From: SSF53 sp036170535
GTDB lineage: Bacteria; Spirochaetota; Leptospiria; Leptospirales; Leptonemataceae
NCBI GenBank assembly: GCA_036170535.1
Contig: JAVHPJ010000243.1
Coordinates: 124,001 to 188,000, forward strand
Reading direction: 5' to 3'
DNA: 64,000 nucleotides
Part shown: positions 15,354 through 23,439 of the stretch, in pieces
How positions within the stretch are numbered: position 1 is the stretch's first letter
How the letters are laid out: each line of letters starts with the position of its first letter
The notes under the pieces: generated by a model
The model's input: the letters and a program-made list of their open reading frames with translations, nothing else
What the model was told of the DNA's origin: nothing
Database searches by the model: none
Program-made: the position numbers and the translations under genes

Positions 15354-17212
15354 CCGCATCGTCCGGCGATCTGCTGCGCGCCCAGCTGAAGCTTCTGGGG
15401 CTGCCCGAATCTGAGATCAATGAGCTGGCGGCCCTGCGGCAGATTGAGTTTCTGGAAGAAACGCGCGAATCGCGTCCCACCTGCCTCTGGCGGGGCCGCT
15501 ACCTGCACAGCCGCTTCGCGCCGGGAAAGGAAGCGGAACGAGCGGCAAGCGCCATTAAAACGGAAAATGGAGATCAGCTCGTCCTTTTTGCGGGCGCCGG
15601 ACTGGCCTATGTGATCGCCGAATTCTGCAATCAACGCGCAAACCCGTGCATCTGGTTTGAACCGAACCCTGAAATCCTGGCGCTTGCGCTGAGCGTCACC
15701 GACCTGCGCGCCGCGGTTCAGGACGGTCGCCTATCGTTATTTCTGGGCGAGCCGGATGAGGAAACCCTGCGCGAAATGTTTCGCGGTCGCACGGGCGCGG
15801 ATGTGGTTTTCGCAGTGCATCGCGCATCGGCCGACGCGGACGAAATCTACGCGCGCCTTGAAACACGGCTGGTTGAACACTTAAACAAGAAGAACGTGAA
15901 CCTGGCGACGCTCGCGCGCTTTGACCGCGTCTGGGCGAAAAATCTGGCCTTTAACTTTCGTGCGCTCCGCCGTGCGCGGCCCGTAGCGCGTCTCTTCGAC
16001 TGCACGCCGGGCGCCACCGCGCTCGTTTGCGGCGCGGGTCCATCGCTATACGAGGATCTTGAGCGACTCAAACTCACGCCAGGCGCGCGCGAAAACGCCG
16101 TCTGGATCGCGGTAGATACCGCCCTTGCGCCCCTGCATGCAGCCGGTTTTGCGCCGGATCTCACCGTTTCCGTGGATCCGCAGGCCTTGAACCGGTACTA
16201 CCTGGAAGGCGAACGGGACTCGTCGTGGATCGTCATTGATCCGACTACGACCTATCTTACGCCGCGGCTGGTCGGCGCGGATCGGCTGGTTTTTACCAGT
16301 TCGCCTTTCGCACTGGCGAGACTCTTCTTTGACTACTGCGAGGAGTCGGTTGGCGAACTTGCCTTTGGCGGCTCAGTCTCCACGAACGCGTATGATCTTG
16401 CGGTGCGGATGGGCTGCCGCCGCATTCTCCTGATCGGACAGGATCTGGCGTTTACAAACGGACTCGCACACTCGCGCGGCGCCACGCTCGAAGAACGTCT
16501 GAACTTTCGCGAGCGGCGCACCTTTCGTCGGGAACTGCATAACTATCGTCAGCTGTCTGCGCTGCCCGTACGCGGTTTGCCCGGCGCGGCCGGTCCTGTT
16601 GCGACGAACGACAAGTTGACGATTTTTTATCGCTGGTTTGCAAAGCGGTTTCGCAGCGACCGAGCGCGCGGAGTAGAAATCTGGAATCTCACGGGCGGCG
16701 GCGCGGCATTCGAGGACGCGCCCGCGGGAGATGCGACGCAACTCTTTGCGGAGGCGCGACCGGTTCGTTTTCAAGATTGCGTACGCGAGCGATTATCGGC
16801 GCCGCTGGAGTTTCGCGGTCGCGATTTCGACGATCGGCTTGCCGCGCTGGCCTCCGAGTTTCGCGAGTATGGCGCATTGCTTGCGCGGGGGGCGTCGTTG
16901 GCAACTCGCAGTCTGGAACTGGCACGCGCTGGCGATCGCGGCGCTGAATATGCGCGATTACAAGCGGAGCTGAGTAGACTCGAAGCGCGCGCCCTGAATC
17001 AGCCGGAGCTTTCGGCCATCGCAGGCGGCGCGGTCCAGAGTGCGATTTTTCAAATCACGGAGAATTTTCGAACGGCCGGCGCGGCGTTGGAAAAAGAAGA
17101 TCCCCATCTCGCCCTGGCGGAAAAAACCCACGCTTTGTACAACGGCTTGCGAAGTGCGGTGGAGCTGCATGCGCGCTGGTTTACAAAGACGCGCGCCCTG
17201 GCGGATATCTAG
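15350..17212 (+). CDS. Motility-accessory-factor / DUF115 (MptE-like) protein
   Basis: 620 residues. The central region has the DUF115 signature: FDCTPGATALVCGAGPSLYEDLERL, NAVWIAVDTALAPLHAAGFAPDLTVSVDPQ, GGSVSTNAYDLAVRMGCRRILLIGQDLAFTNGLAHS. This Rossmann-like domain is shared by 6-hydroxymethylpterin pyrophosphokinase MptE and the Maf proteins that glycosylate flagellin with nonulosonic acids. The N-terminal 190 residues form a separate Maf N-terminal domain and the C-terminal 130 are helical. The length suits Maf better than MptE (about 230). The start is the ATG at 15350 inside ATGA, overlapping the ABC gene. No flagellar genes are nearby, so flagellin as acceptor is inference. Confidence 0.8.
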   Translation: MTASSGDLLRAQLKLLGLPESEINELAALRQIEFLEETRESRPTCLWRGRYLHSRFAPGKEAERAASAIKTENGDQLVLFAGAGLAYVIAEFCNQRANPCIWFEPNPEILALALSVTDLRAAVQDGRLSLFLGEPDEETLREMFRGRTGADVVFAVHRASADADEIYARLETRLVEHLNKKNVNLATLARFDRVWAKNLAFNFRALRRARPVARLFDCTPGATALVCGAGPSLYEDLERLKLTPGARENAVWIAVDTALAPLHAAGFAPDLTVSVDPQALNRYYLEGERDSSWIVIDPTTTYLTPRLVGADRLVFTSSPFALARLFFDYCEESVGELAFGGSVSTNAYDLAVRMGCRRILLIGQDLAFTNGLAHSRGATLEERLNFRERRTFRRELHNYRQLSALPVRGLPGAAGPVATNDKLTIFYRWFAKRFRSDRARGVEIWNLTGGGAAFEDAPAGDATQLFAEARPVRFQDCVRERLSAPLEFRGRDFDDRLAALASEFREYGALLARGASLATRSLELARAGDRGAEYARLQAELSRLEARALNQPELSAIAGGAVQSAIFQITENFRTAGAALEKEDPHLALAEKTHALYNGLRSAVELHARWFTKTRALADI

Positions 17213-18201
17213 TCCAGAGCGCAACTCAGGGGGCCGCTTTCATAGGGACCGCCGGCGTAGAGTCGGCCCATGTGCACAACGGCCGTGGAAGCTCCGCTGA
17301 GCAGTGCGCCTTCGTCGGTGAACAGGAGTTCTACGTTGCTCAGATCAGCCCCAGTCCGATACACGGCGGAGGCGCCGGCGTCGTATCCGCCCGTCTGCAC
17401 GGAGACGAGCAGACTCGACTCCGATTCTGCGTTCAAGCCGGCTACGCGACCGGGAAACTCCGCGTATCCCAGGCGTTCGACCGGTTCGCCCTCGTTCAGT
17501 GCGAAGCTTTCGACGCGATTGCCCGCGCTGGCAAGTTGGAGTTCCCCGGCTCGCACCCGAAGGCTGGCGGGCGACGGCGCCCGAAAAACGATCCGCGAGG
17601 CGCCGTCGCGTTCAAAGCGCGTCACATTGTTCGCGCCAGGCGCCATCCAGCGCACGAGGGCGAGCGATTCGGAGTTGTTGATCACGTAGAAGGCCCCATC
17701 TCCGGTCGCCGCCACATCGCGCGGCGCGGTCAAGAGCGGGCTGCGCAGCCGGGTCTCGAAGCGCAAGCGGTCGCGTTCCACGCGGAATACTTCGATAGCG
17801 AACACGTCGCTCAGGGCCCGGTTGACCACGTAGAGTCGAGCGCCGCCGCCGCCGCTCGCGAGGTCCAGGCCCATAGGGTGAAAAGGAAAATCGTCGCGCC
17901 CTTCGAGGCGCAGTTCCGTTGCGGGGCCAAAGCCGCTGCGGGCGATCCCGACAGCGAATATTGCGCCGCGCCGCATCAGCTCTCCCGCAGGATCGCGTTC
18001 AGTGCGTTCCTGGGAGCTGATCAACAGTCTTGGCTGATTACGTTGAGAAAAGTCCAGCGCCATATCAAAAGGACCCGGCATGCCCGGCAGCTTCTTGCAA
18101 TCCGCCAGAAGTCTGCGCTCGGCTTGTACGCAAGCGGAAAGCGCCGCGCCGCAGAGCGTCAGGCAAGCGATGAGCGGCAGAGTTCTCAGGAATCGTTTCA
18201 T
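17209..18201 (-). CDS. Paraoxonase/arylesterase-like beta-propeller lipoprotein
   Basis: 330 residues. The lipoprotein signal MKRFLRTLPLIACLTLCGAALSAC ends in lipobox ALSAC. The mature protein follows the PON pattern: PGPFDMALDF, RLLISSQER, GAIFAVGI, FHPMGLDL, RLYVVNRALSDVFAIEVFRVE, LTAPRDVAATGDGAFYVINN. Aligned by eye to human PON1, the His115/His134 dyad falls on Met (HPMG) and Arg (VVNR), and calcium ligand Asn168 falls on Arg (APRD). The propeller is probably retained but lactonase activity is doubtful. It is last in the ccmBC operon, 34 bases after the preceding gene, and its stop shares CTAG with the convergent Maf-type gene. Confidence 0.7.
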   Translation of the reverse strand: MKRFLRTLPLIACLTLCGAALSACVQAERRLLADCKKLPGMPGPFDMALDFSQRNQPRLLISSQERTERDPAGELMRRGAIFAVGIARSGFGPATELRLEGRDDFPFHPMGLDLASGGGGARLYVVNRALSDVFAIEVFRVERDRLRFETRLRSPLLTAPRDVAATGDGAFYVINNSESLALVRWMAPGANNVTRFERDGASRIVFRAPSPASLRVRAGELQLASAGNRVESFALNEGEPVERLGYAEFPGRVAGLNAESESSLLVSVQTGGYDAGASAVYRTGADLSNVELLFTDEGALLSGASTAVVHMGRLYAGGPYESGPLSCALD

Positions 18202-18235
18202 AAGTACGGGTGCGTGCGATACAGGACAGGAGCGT

Positions 18236-19168
18236 TCAGCGTTGCGGGGCTGATTGTTGCAGCCAGTCAAAATCAGGGTATTTAAGTAATTTCCAATGCG
18301 GATTTCCGGAACGCGAGGGCGCCGGTTCGTACTCCCAGGCTGCGAAGTACGCCTTCCAGAAGGCCTGAATCGGCGCGAGCCGGGCAGGGTCGAGTTCGTC
18401 GGTGATTATTTCGTGGGCGGCCGGCGCAAACCAGTCCGCCAGCGCACGGGCCATCTCGTAGCCAGGGTTAACCAGATTCAGGCACACGGTCGCATATTCC
18501 AGAAGAAATGGAAAAAACAATTTGCTGAGCGGCCAGGGGGCGCCGCCGCCCAGGCGTTCCGTAAAGGCGCGATGAAAACTTGAAAAATCGGCATCGTCAA
18601 AAACAAAGTTGGTCCACAGGTCGCCCGGTTTCCACTCGCCGCGGCTGACGGTCGTATGGTACGATTGTCGCGGTCGACGAACGCGGAAGTCGACAATCTG
18701 TCCGTCGGTCCGTTGAATTTCTTCAACGGGAATGAGGCGCGCATGAAAGTACATTCGATCCGTACGGAAGGACGGCGCGCGTCCTTGTAGGGCGCGCGAT
18801 GCGATCTCGGAATCCTCCGCGCCGCCCATGTACTCGGCGTTGAGGTTAAAAATGTACAGGAACCGACCTTCAGCGTGGTCGATTTCGCGCACCAGGTGCA
18901 CGTGCGCGGATTCACGGCGCGGCCGCGGCTCCGGCAAAATGTGGCAGCCGGCGGCGAATTCCGGGATGCGTTCCGCGACCACCTCGATCAGCTGGAGAGC
19001 CTCCGCGCCTTCGATGCCGCCCAGACTGACCGCCGGCATAAGATAAGGCGCGCTGAATTTTACGTATGGATGGCGAAACGTGTCGATGCGCAGATCGCGC
19101 GGGCGGGGTACGCTGCTGTGAATCTGAGCCAGCCGATCGTTGATGCGGCGCGTCTCCCGGAGATCCAT
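18236..19168 (-). CDS. Hypothetical protein (ccm operon)
   Basis: 310 residues, no signal peptide and no clear membrane helix. It is rich in aromatic residues and His: VKFSAPYLMPAVSLGG, RRESAHVHLVREIDHAEGRFLYIFNLNAEYMGG, RMYFHARLIPVEEIQ, YHTTVSRGEWKPGDLWTNFVFDDADFSSFH. The Trp/Tyr-rich end (FWKAYFAAWEYEP, NPHWKLLKYPDFDWLQQ) suggests a compact soluble domain. I do not recognise the family. It starts 15 bases after the upstream gene and is followed 34 bases later by the PON-like lipoprotein, so all are probably co-transcribed with ccmBC. A role in cytochrome maturation is unproven. Confidence 0.7.
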   Translation of the reverse strand: MDLRETRRINDRLAQIHSSVPRPRDLRIDTFRHPYVKFSAPYLMPAVSLGGIEGAEALQLIEVVAERIPEFAAGCHILPEPRPRRESAHVHLVREIDHAEGRFLYIFNLNAEYMGGAEDSEIASRALQGRAPSFRTDRMYFHARLIPVEEIQRTDGQIVDFRVRRPRQSYHTTVSRGEWKPGDLWTNFVFDDADFSSFHRAFTERLGGGAPWPLSKLFFPFLLEYATVCLNLVNPGYEMARALADWFAPAAHEIITDELDPARLAPIQAFWKAYFAAWEYEPAPSRSGNPHWKLLKYPDFDWLQQSAPQR

Positions 19169-19183
19169 TGCGATTTTCCGCCG

Positions 19184-19654
19184 TCAGTCCCCGCGATATA
19201 TCGGCGCGCGCGCTGTTTCCGCGGCTGCGCTCTGGTCGTTGGCGAGCAGCGACTGCAGCGCCCGCACTGTACGGCGCTGATCGATTACCACATACATTAA
19301 AAACACGGCGAAAAGCGCCAGTACGCAAGCCAGTACGAGCAGAAGTTGGTCCAATCGGCGCTGCGCCAGGTCCGTAGCGCGCAAGGTCTCGAGATGCTGC
19401 AGCACCACCGCGAGCCGATCAATCTGGGGATTCTGCGGCCGAGCGAGAAAGCGGATCTGGGTACTCAGTTCAATCGCTTCATCGACGTTCAACTTCTCAA
19501 CTTCTGTTTTGAGCCGAGCTTCGTCGAGGGCGAGGAATTCTCGGGCGCGGGCAAGATCCGGTTCGGCTTCCGTCGTTTGGGCGAACCCGGGCGCCGGGTG
19601 CAGAAGGCCGGAAGCAAGGAATAGACCAAAGAGGGCAAGGCGGCTGAATTTCAT
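19184..19654 (-). CDS. Exported single-helix protein in the CcmD position
   Basis: 156 residues: signal peptide (MKFSRLALFGLFLASGLLHPAPGFA), a helical charged periplasmic region (about 35-105: LALDEARLKTEVEKLNVDEAIEL), one membrane helix (LLLVLACVLALFAVFLMYVVI) and a basic cytoplasmic tail (DQRRTVRALQSLLAND). The helix plus basic tail looks like CcmD, the small protein that releases heme-loaded CcmE from CcmC, and the gene sits immediately after ccmC where ccmD usually lies. It is about three times longer than CcmD because of the added periplasmic region. Assignment as a CcmD analogue is inference from topology and position. Confidence 0.65.
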   Translation of the reverse strand: MKFSRLALFGLFLASGLLHPAPGFAQTTEAEPDLARAREFLALDEARLKTEVEKLNVDEAIELSTQIRFLARPQNPQIDRLAVVLQHLETLRATDLAQRRLDQLLLVLACVLALFAVFLMYVVIDQRRTVRALQSLLANDQSAAAETARAPIYRGD

Positions 19655-19679
19655 ACGTGCGGCTCCGAGTTGATCTGTT

Positions 19680-20390
19680 TCACCCCTCGCGTTCGGCGCG
19701 GGTTCGAGCAAGAATGCGAGCAATGTATTCGTGGCGCACGCTCAAGCGCAGAAATACGAGAAAGAGAAAGTGATAGGCCAGTACCGATAACCAGAATGTG
19801 AGTCGGATTTTCGGCGACATCCCGCCCATTACCGATGTGGGATGCGTGTCGGGCGTAATCAGCCGGATTGCAAACCAGGTCAGCACGGATGCAATCGCAG
19901 CAAGAATCGCCATGGCGGCGCCAAAGACCGGACGTTTACGCTGATCCTCAGTCATATAACGAACGATGAGGTAGCCGCCCAGGGTCAGACAGAGCACAAA
20001 AAAGGACATGAGTCGCGAATCGCGCCAGTTCCAGTAGACGCCCCACTCTGTTTTGGCCCACAACGCGCCTGTAACCACCACGCCGATGGCGAACAGAAAA
20101 GCGATCTTGGCGTTCGCCTCCGACCAGACGTCATAGCGCTCATTACGCGTGGCAATGAAGAGCAGGCCAAAGACCGCCGAAAGCAGCGGAGCATAAAGCG
20201 CCACCCAGGCGATCGGTACATGAATATAGAAAATACGGTGCGCCTGCCCCTGACTGGCGATCGTCGGCGGATAAGTAAAAGCGAAGAGCGTAACCAGCGG
20301 AACCGCCAGGGCGAATGCCAGAAAGGCTGCGTCGCGCAGAGGCGCCGGTTTGAGGCGCAAGAGTATGCGCTTTGCGTCGGTATCCATCAT
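19680..20390 (-). CDS. ccmC: Heme exporter / heme-handling protein CcmC
   Basis: A 236-residue six-helix inner-membrane protein of cytochrome c maturation system I, which passes heme to CcmE. The periplasmic tryptophan-rich (WWD-type) motif is seen in VTGALWAKTEWGVYWNWRDSRL. One conserved His is in RIFYIHVPIAWVAL and the other in the loop around PDTHPTSV. Start: two ATGs in tandem, the outer one 3 bases after the ccmB stop, implying coupling. No ccmE, ccmF or ccmA is in the window. Confidence 0.9.
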   Translation of the reverse strand: MMDTDAKRILLRLKPAPLRDAAFLAFALAVPLVTLFAFTYPPTIASQGQAHRIFYIHVPIAWVALYAPLLSAVFGLLFIATRNERYDVWSEANAKIAFLFAIGVVVTGALWAKTEWGVYWNWRDSRLMSFFVLCLTLGGYLIVRYMTEDQRKRPVFGAAMAILAAIASVLTWFAIRLITPDTHPTSVMGGMSPKIRLTFWLSVLAYHFLFLVFLRLSVRHEYIARILARTRAEREG

Positions 20391-20393
20391 GGT

Positions 20394-21107
20394 CTATTCT
20401 TCCGCGGCCAGTGCAAAAAACAAGAGCGAACCCACGCCACAGTAAAGGCCCGCAGGCGCCAGTAAAGCAAGGATTGCAGCGGGCGTCGGGTAAATTTGCG
20501 TTTCGATTTCACGCAACGCATGCGCGGCGTTAATGAATATCGGCAGCGCGGCGGGCAAAAGCAGTAAAGGAAACAGGAGTTCCTTCAGGCGCGTCCCGCG
20601 GGCGATGTAGGCGAGCAGGATGCCGAGAGCGGACAGCGGCAGCGCCGTCAGCGTTAGAATCAGAAGCGGCGCAAGAAACTCCGTTCGCAGCTCCGGCGGC
20701 GCGCCGGTCAACAACAGGCGATATATGGGCAGGATTGCGGCGCAAAACAGGATCTGTAATTGCCACAACGCCGCGGTTTTGCCGAGATAATAGCCGGCGG
20801 GGTCGGCGGGCGCAAGGATCGCCGACCTCAGCGCGCCGGCTTCCAGTTCCGAGTTAACGTTGCGTCCTGCGGCAATCGAAGCGGTGAAAAACAGGGAGGC
20901 GAGGGCCGCTCCATGCAGATTGATCGCGTCCTTGAAGACAGAGTCCGCCATTGCATAGTGGTAAATGACCGCAAGCGTTACTCCGAAGAGCAAAGCGGAC
21001 AGGAAGCCCGCCGGACTGCGTCGTTCAAGGGTCGAGTCGCGTCGGTAAATGAGCCAGAAGCTCTGAAAAAAACCCGGGCCCCGAGTCACGCAGACAGGGA
21101 CGCGCAA
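20394..21107 (-). CDS. ccmB: Heme ABC exporter permease CcmB
   Basis: 237 residues with six predicted membrane helices. The N-terminal FFQSFWLIYRRDSTLERRSPAGFLSALLFGVTL matches the CcmB opening, and LFFTASIAAGRNVNSELEAGALRSAILAPADPAGYYLGKT is the conserved central region that contacts CcmA. No ATG is available. The start is a TTG at 21107 or a GTG at 21089. It heads a five-gene minus-strand operon (ccmB-ccmC-CcmD-like-unknown-PON-like). The partner ATPase CcmA is absent here, unless the lone ABC ATPase at 14550 serves, for which there is no evidence. Confidence 0.85.
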   Translation of the reverse strand: MRVPVCVTRGPGFFQSFWLIYRRDSTLERRSPAGFLSALLFGVTLAVIYHYAMADSVFKDAINLHGAALASLFFTASIAAGRNVNSELEAGALRSAILAPADPAGYYLGKTAALWQLQILFCAAILPIYRLLLTGAPPELRTEFLAPLLILTLTALPLSALGILLAYIARGTRLKELLFPLLLLPAALPIFINAAHALREIETQIYPTPAAILALLAPAGLYCGVGSLLFFALAAEE

Positions 21108-21198
21108 CCGCGGCGCAGGGCAAGTCCGATTTGGGATGCAGCGCGAGGAATCGGGATTGCGCTATGGCGCGGAGACGACCGGCATGCGCGGGACGCAT

Positions 21199-22944
21199 AT
21201 GGGCAAAAAACGATCCGATCCAGTCCGCTCCGCACCGCGGCCGGAACCGACCGCCGACGAGGATATCTTTCGACGTAAGGCCGAGGGCTGGGCGGGACGC
21301 TTCTTTGAGTTAGCGGCCCGTCTGCCGCGCGCTCTGCATATTGGCAAGCCCGACGCGATTGAAATGTATCAGCGCATCGAAGCGGGCGCCAATTATCATT
21401 CCGTCTCGTACTGGGCCTTTATTGTCGCCTCATGCGGCATCGCTACAATCGGTCTGATTACAAATAGTCCGGCTGTGATTATTGGCGCGATGCTCGTCTC
21501 GCCATTGATGGCGCCAATTACCGGCCTGGGATTGAGCACCGCCATCAGCGATGTCTACCTTGGCGCAAAATCGATTTACACCTTGCTGCTCTCGATTGCG
21601 GCCAGCATCGCCGCGTCGGCCATTATGACGGCGATCAGTCCGCTGCAGGAAGCGACCGCCGAGGTTCTCGCACGCACCAATCCGTCTCTGATGGATTTGT
21701 TTATTGCGCTCTTCTGCGGACTCGTTGCCGCATGGAGTTCGGTCCGCTCGCGCGGCGAAGACGCGTTGCAGAGCGTGGCGCCGGGCGCCGCCATCGGCGT
21801 TGCCTTGATGCCGCCCCTTTGCGTCGTCGGTTTTGGTTTGGGCTCCGGGCAGAGTCTTGAGTTCGTATGGGGCGCGTTTTTACTTTTTACAACTAACCTC
21901 ATCGGGATTGTGCTCATATCGAGCGCTTTTTATTATCTTGTGTTTCGCGAATATCAGCCGGAGCGTTTGGTCCGTCTGGCTGCGGCGCGACGCGAGAAGG
22001 AAGAGGCGCTTTACAGCGATGAACGTCTTTCGCCTTTGTGGAGCGCAGTCCGGAGCGGTCCGCGTAGTCGGCGTTTCTGGTATCCGCTGGCATTGGTGCT
22101 CTTGATCAGCTATCCGCTCGCTTCGTCGCTTGCGTTCTTGAAGCAAAAGACCGACGTACGCAACACCATTCGGCGCGAACTGGCGGCCGTTGCTGGCGTG
22201 GAACTGTTGCGCGGTCCGGATTCCCTGAGTTATTCGCGCGATCGCGTCAGCGGAACAATTATATATTCCGGCGGCGACGCGGACGGCCGGGATGCGGAAC
22301 TTCAGGAGCGCATCCGGGCGCGTCTCAAAGATCGTTTTCCTGATTTGCAGAGCGAGGTTCAATTGCTGCGTATCGCCGGCGAGCGCGAGCTGCGCGATCT
22401 GGTCGATCAGGGCGACGAAGTCAGCCTCGAGCGGCGGCCCGGCGCTTTGCACGACGGCGTGCGCGAGGCGGGCGCCCGCGCATTGGCCCTGCGCGCAGCG
22501 GAACTCATTACGGCGCGTTTTCCGGAGGAGGTCGGCGTGGCTGTGGACGCGCGCCTGACTTTCACTCCGGGCGGGATGTACAGTCTGGAGGGTCTTTATT
22601 ATGGCGCGCCCCTGTCGACGGAAACGCGAAGCGCGGTCGAGAGCGTTCTGCGCAATGCGTTTCGGGAGTCTGGCGCCGGTCTGCAACGGGTGATGCTAAC
22701 GCGTTTGGGGCCGGCCCGGGTGCGAGCGCCCTGCGGCCCTGACGGAGCTGTTGCGCGGCCCCTGGCTGCCTTGCGGGAGGCCGTTCATCTGGCGCGCGTA
22801 AATTCGCGTCTGCGGTTAAACGTCGTTGTAAGTCCGCAAGTGTTGGCAGCCTGGACTGATCGGCCGGCCGAAGATCTGTCGCGCGTAAAAATCGAGTTGC
22901 GGGGCGCGGCTTGCCAGGCGGAGTTTGAGTTCGTCCGTACGTAA
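21199..22944 (+). CDS. DUF389 / TIGR00341 membrane protein
   Basis: About 581 residues. The N-terminal cytoplasmic part leads into the DUF389 core: YHSVSYWAFIVASCGIATIGLITNSPAVIIGAMLVSPLMAPITGLGLS, where the GAMLVSPLMAPI motif is the family hallmark, and VAPGAAIGVALMPPLCVVGFGL. Five or six helices lie between about residues 60 and 270, and another near 310. A soluble 260-residue C-terminal region (ELQERIRARLKDRFPDLQSEV...) resembles BON-like alpha/beta modules. Transport function is unproven for the family. Start chosen at ATG 21199; earlier in-frame starts exist from 21136. Transcribed divergently from ccmB with almost no gap. Confidence 0.8.
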   Translation: MGKKRSDPVRSAPRPEPTADEDIFRRKAEGWAGRFFELAARLPRALHIGKPDAIEMYQRIEAGANYHSVSYWAFIVASCGIATIGLITNSPAVIIGAMLVSPLMAPITGLGLSTAISDVYLGAKSIYTLLLSIAASIAASAIMTAISPLQEATAEVLARTNPSLMDLFIALFCGLVAAWSSVRSRGEDALQSVAPGAAIGVALMPPLCVVGFGLGSGQSLEFVWGAFLLFTTNLIGIVLISSAFYYLVFREYQPERLVRLAAARREKEEALYSDERLSPLWSAVRSGPRSRRFWYPLALVLLISYPLASSLAFLKQKTDVRNTIRRELAAVAGVELLRGPDSLSYSRDRVSGTIIYSGGDADGRDAELQERIRARLKDRFPDLQSEVQLLRIAGERELRDLVDQGDEVSLERRPGALHDGVREAGARALALRAAELITARFPEEVGVAVDARLTFTPGGMYSLEGLYYGAPLSTETRSAVESVLRNAFRESGAGLQRVMLTRLGPARVRAPCGPDGAVARPLAALREAVHLARVNSRLRLNVVVSPQVLAAWTDRPAEDLSRVKIELRGAACQAEFEFVRT

Positions 22945-22980
22945 TGGCGGACAATCCAACTCGAACCGGCAGGCAGTCTG

Positions 22981-23439
22981 ATGAAGCAGCGTTTTATGCA
23001 GCTAAAATTGATCCATTTTGCTCTTTGCTTCGGCCCGCTTGCGTTTGGCGCGGCGGTTTTCTTCGTGCTGCGACCGGAATTCGGTCCGCCCACGCCGGAA
23101 AACGTGCAGCTCGAGTGGATTCTTACCGGCGCGGCGTTGGCTATCGGGCTGCCGGGCAGCGCCATTATACCAGGTCTGCTCGGCAAAAAAGGGGCCGCCG
23201 GTCTCGCGCTCGAAGCGACCATTGTTCAATACCAATCGGTGAAAATAGTCCAGTGGGCGCTGATTGAGGGGCCGGCCTTGATGGCGCTTATTGGACACAT
23301 GCTGGGCGGCGGAGAAGTTTCGCTCGCCGGCGCCGCCGTACTGGTCGGCCTCTTGATCTTTCGTCGCCCGACAGTCGAAGACTATGCCAGTCGCCTGGGC
23401 CACGATCCGGCCGTTGTCGAACGTGCGCTGAAAAATTGA
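22981..23439 (+). CDS. Small four-helix membrane protein, unknown
   Basis: 152 residues with four hydrophobic segments (KLIHFALCFGPLAFGAAVFFVL, WILTGAALAIGLPGSAIIPGLL, VQWALIEGPALMALIGHML, SLAGAAVLVGLLIFRRP). The loop TIVQYQSVKIVQWALIEGPA carries conserved-looking Gln/Glu residues. The C-terminal DYASRLGHDPAVVERAL is a short cytoplasmic helix. I know similar uncharacterised four-helix proteins from other diderms but cannot name a function. It follows the DUF389 gene by 36 bases and ends base-to-base against the convergent acyl-CoA ligase stop. Confidence 0.7.
   Translation: MKQRFMQLKLIHFALCFGPLAFGAAVFFVLRPEFGPPTPENVQLEWILTGAALAIGLPGSAIIPGLLGKKGAAGLALEATIVQYQSVKIVQWALIEGPALMALIGHMLGGGEVSLAGAAVLVGLLIFRRPTVEDYASRLGHDPAVVERALKN

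Noticed and set aside
17209..17212. Shared CTAG stop codons of two convergent genes
   Set aside because: A neat overlap but normal for compact genomes; no functional implication.
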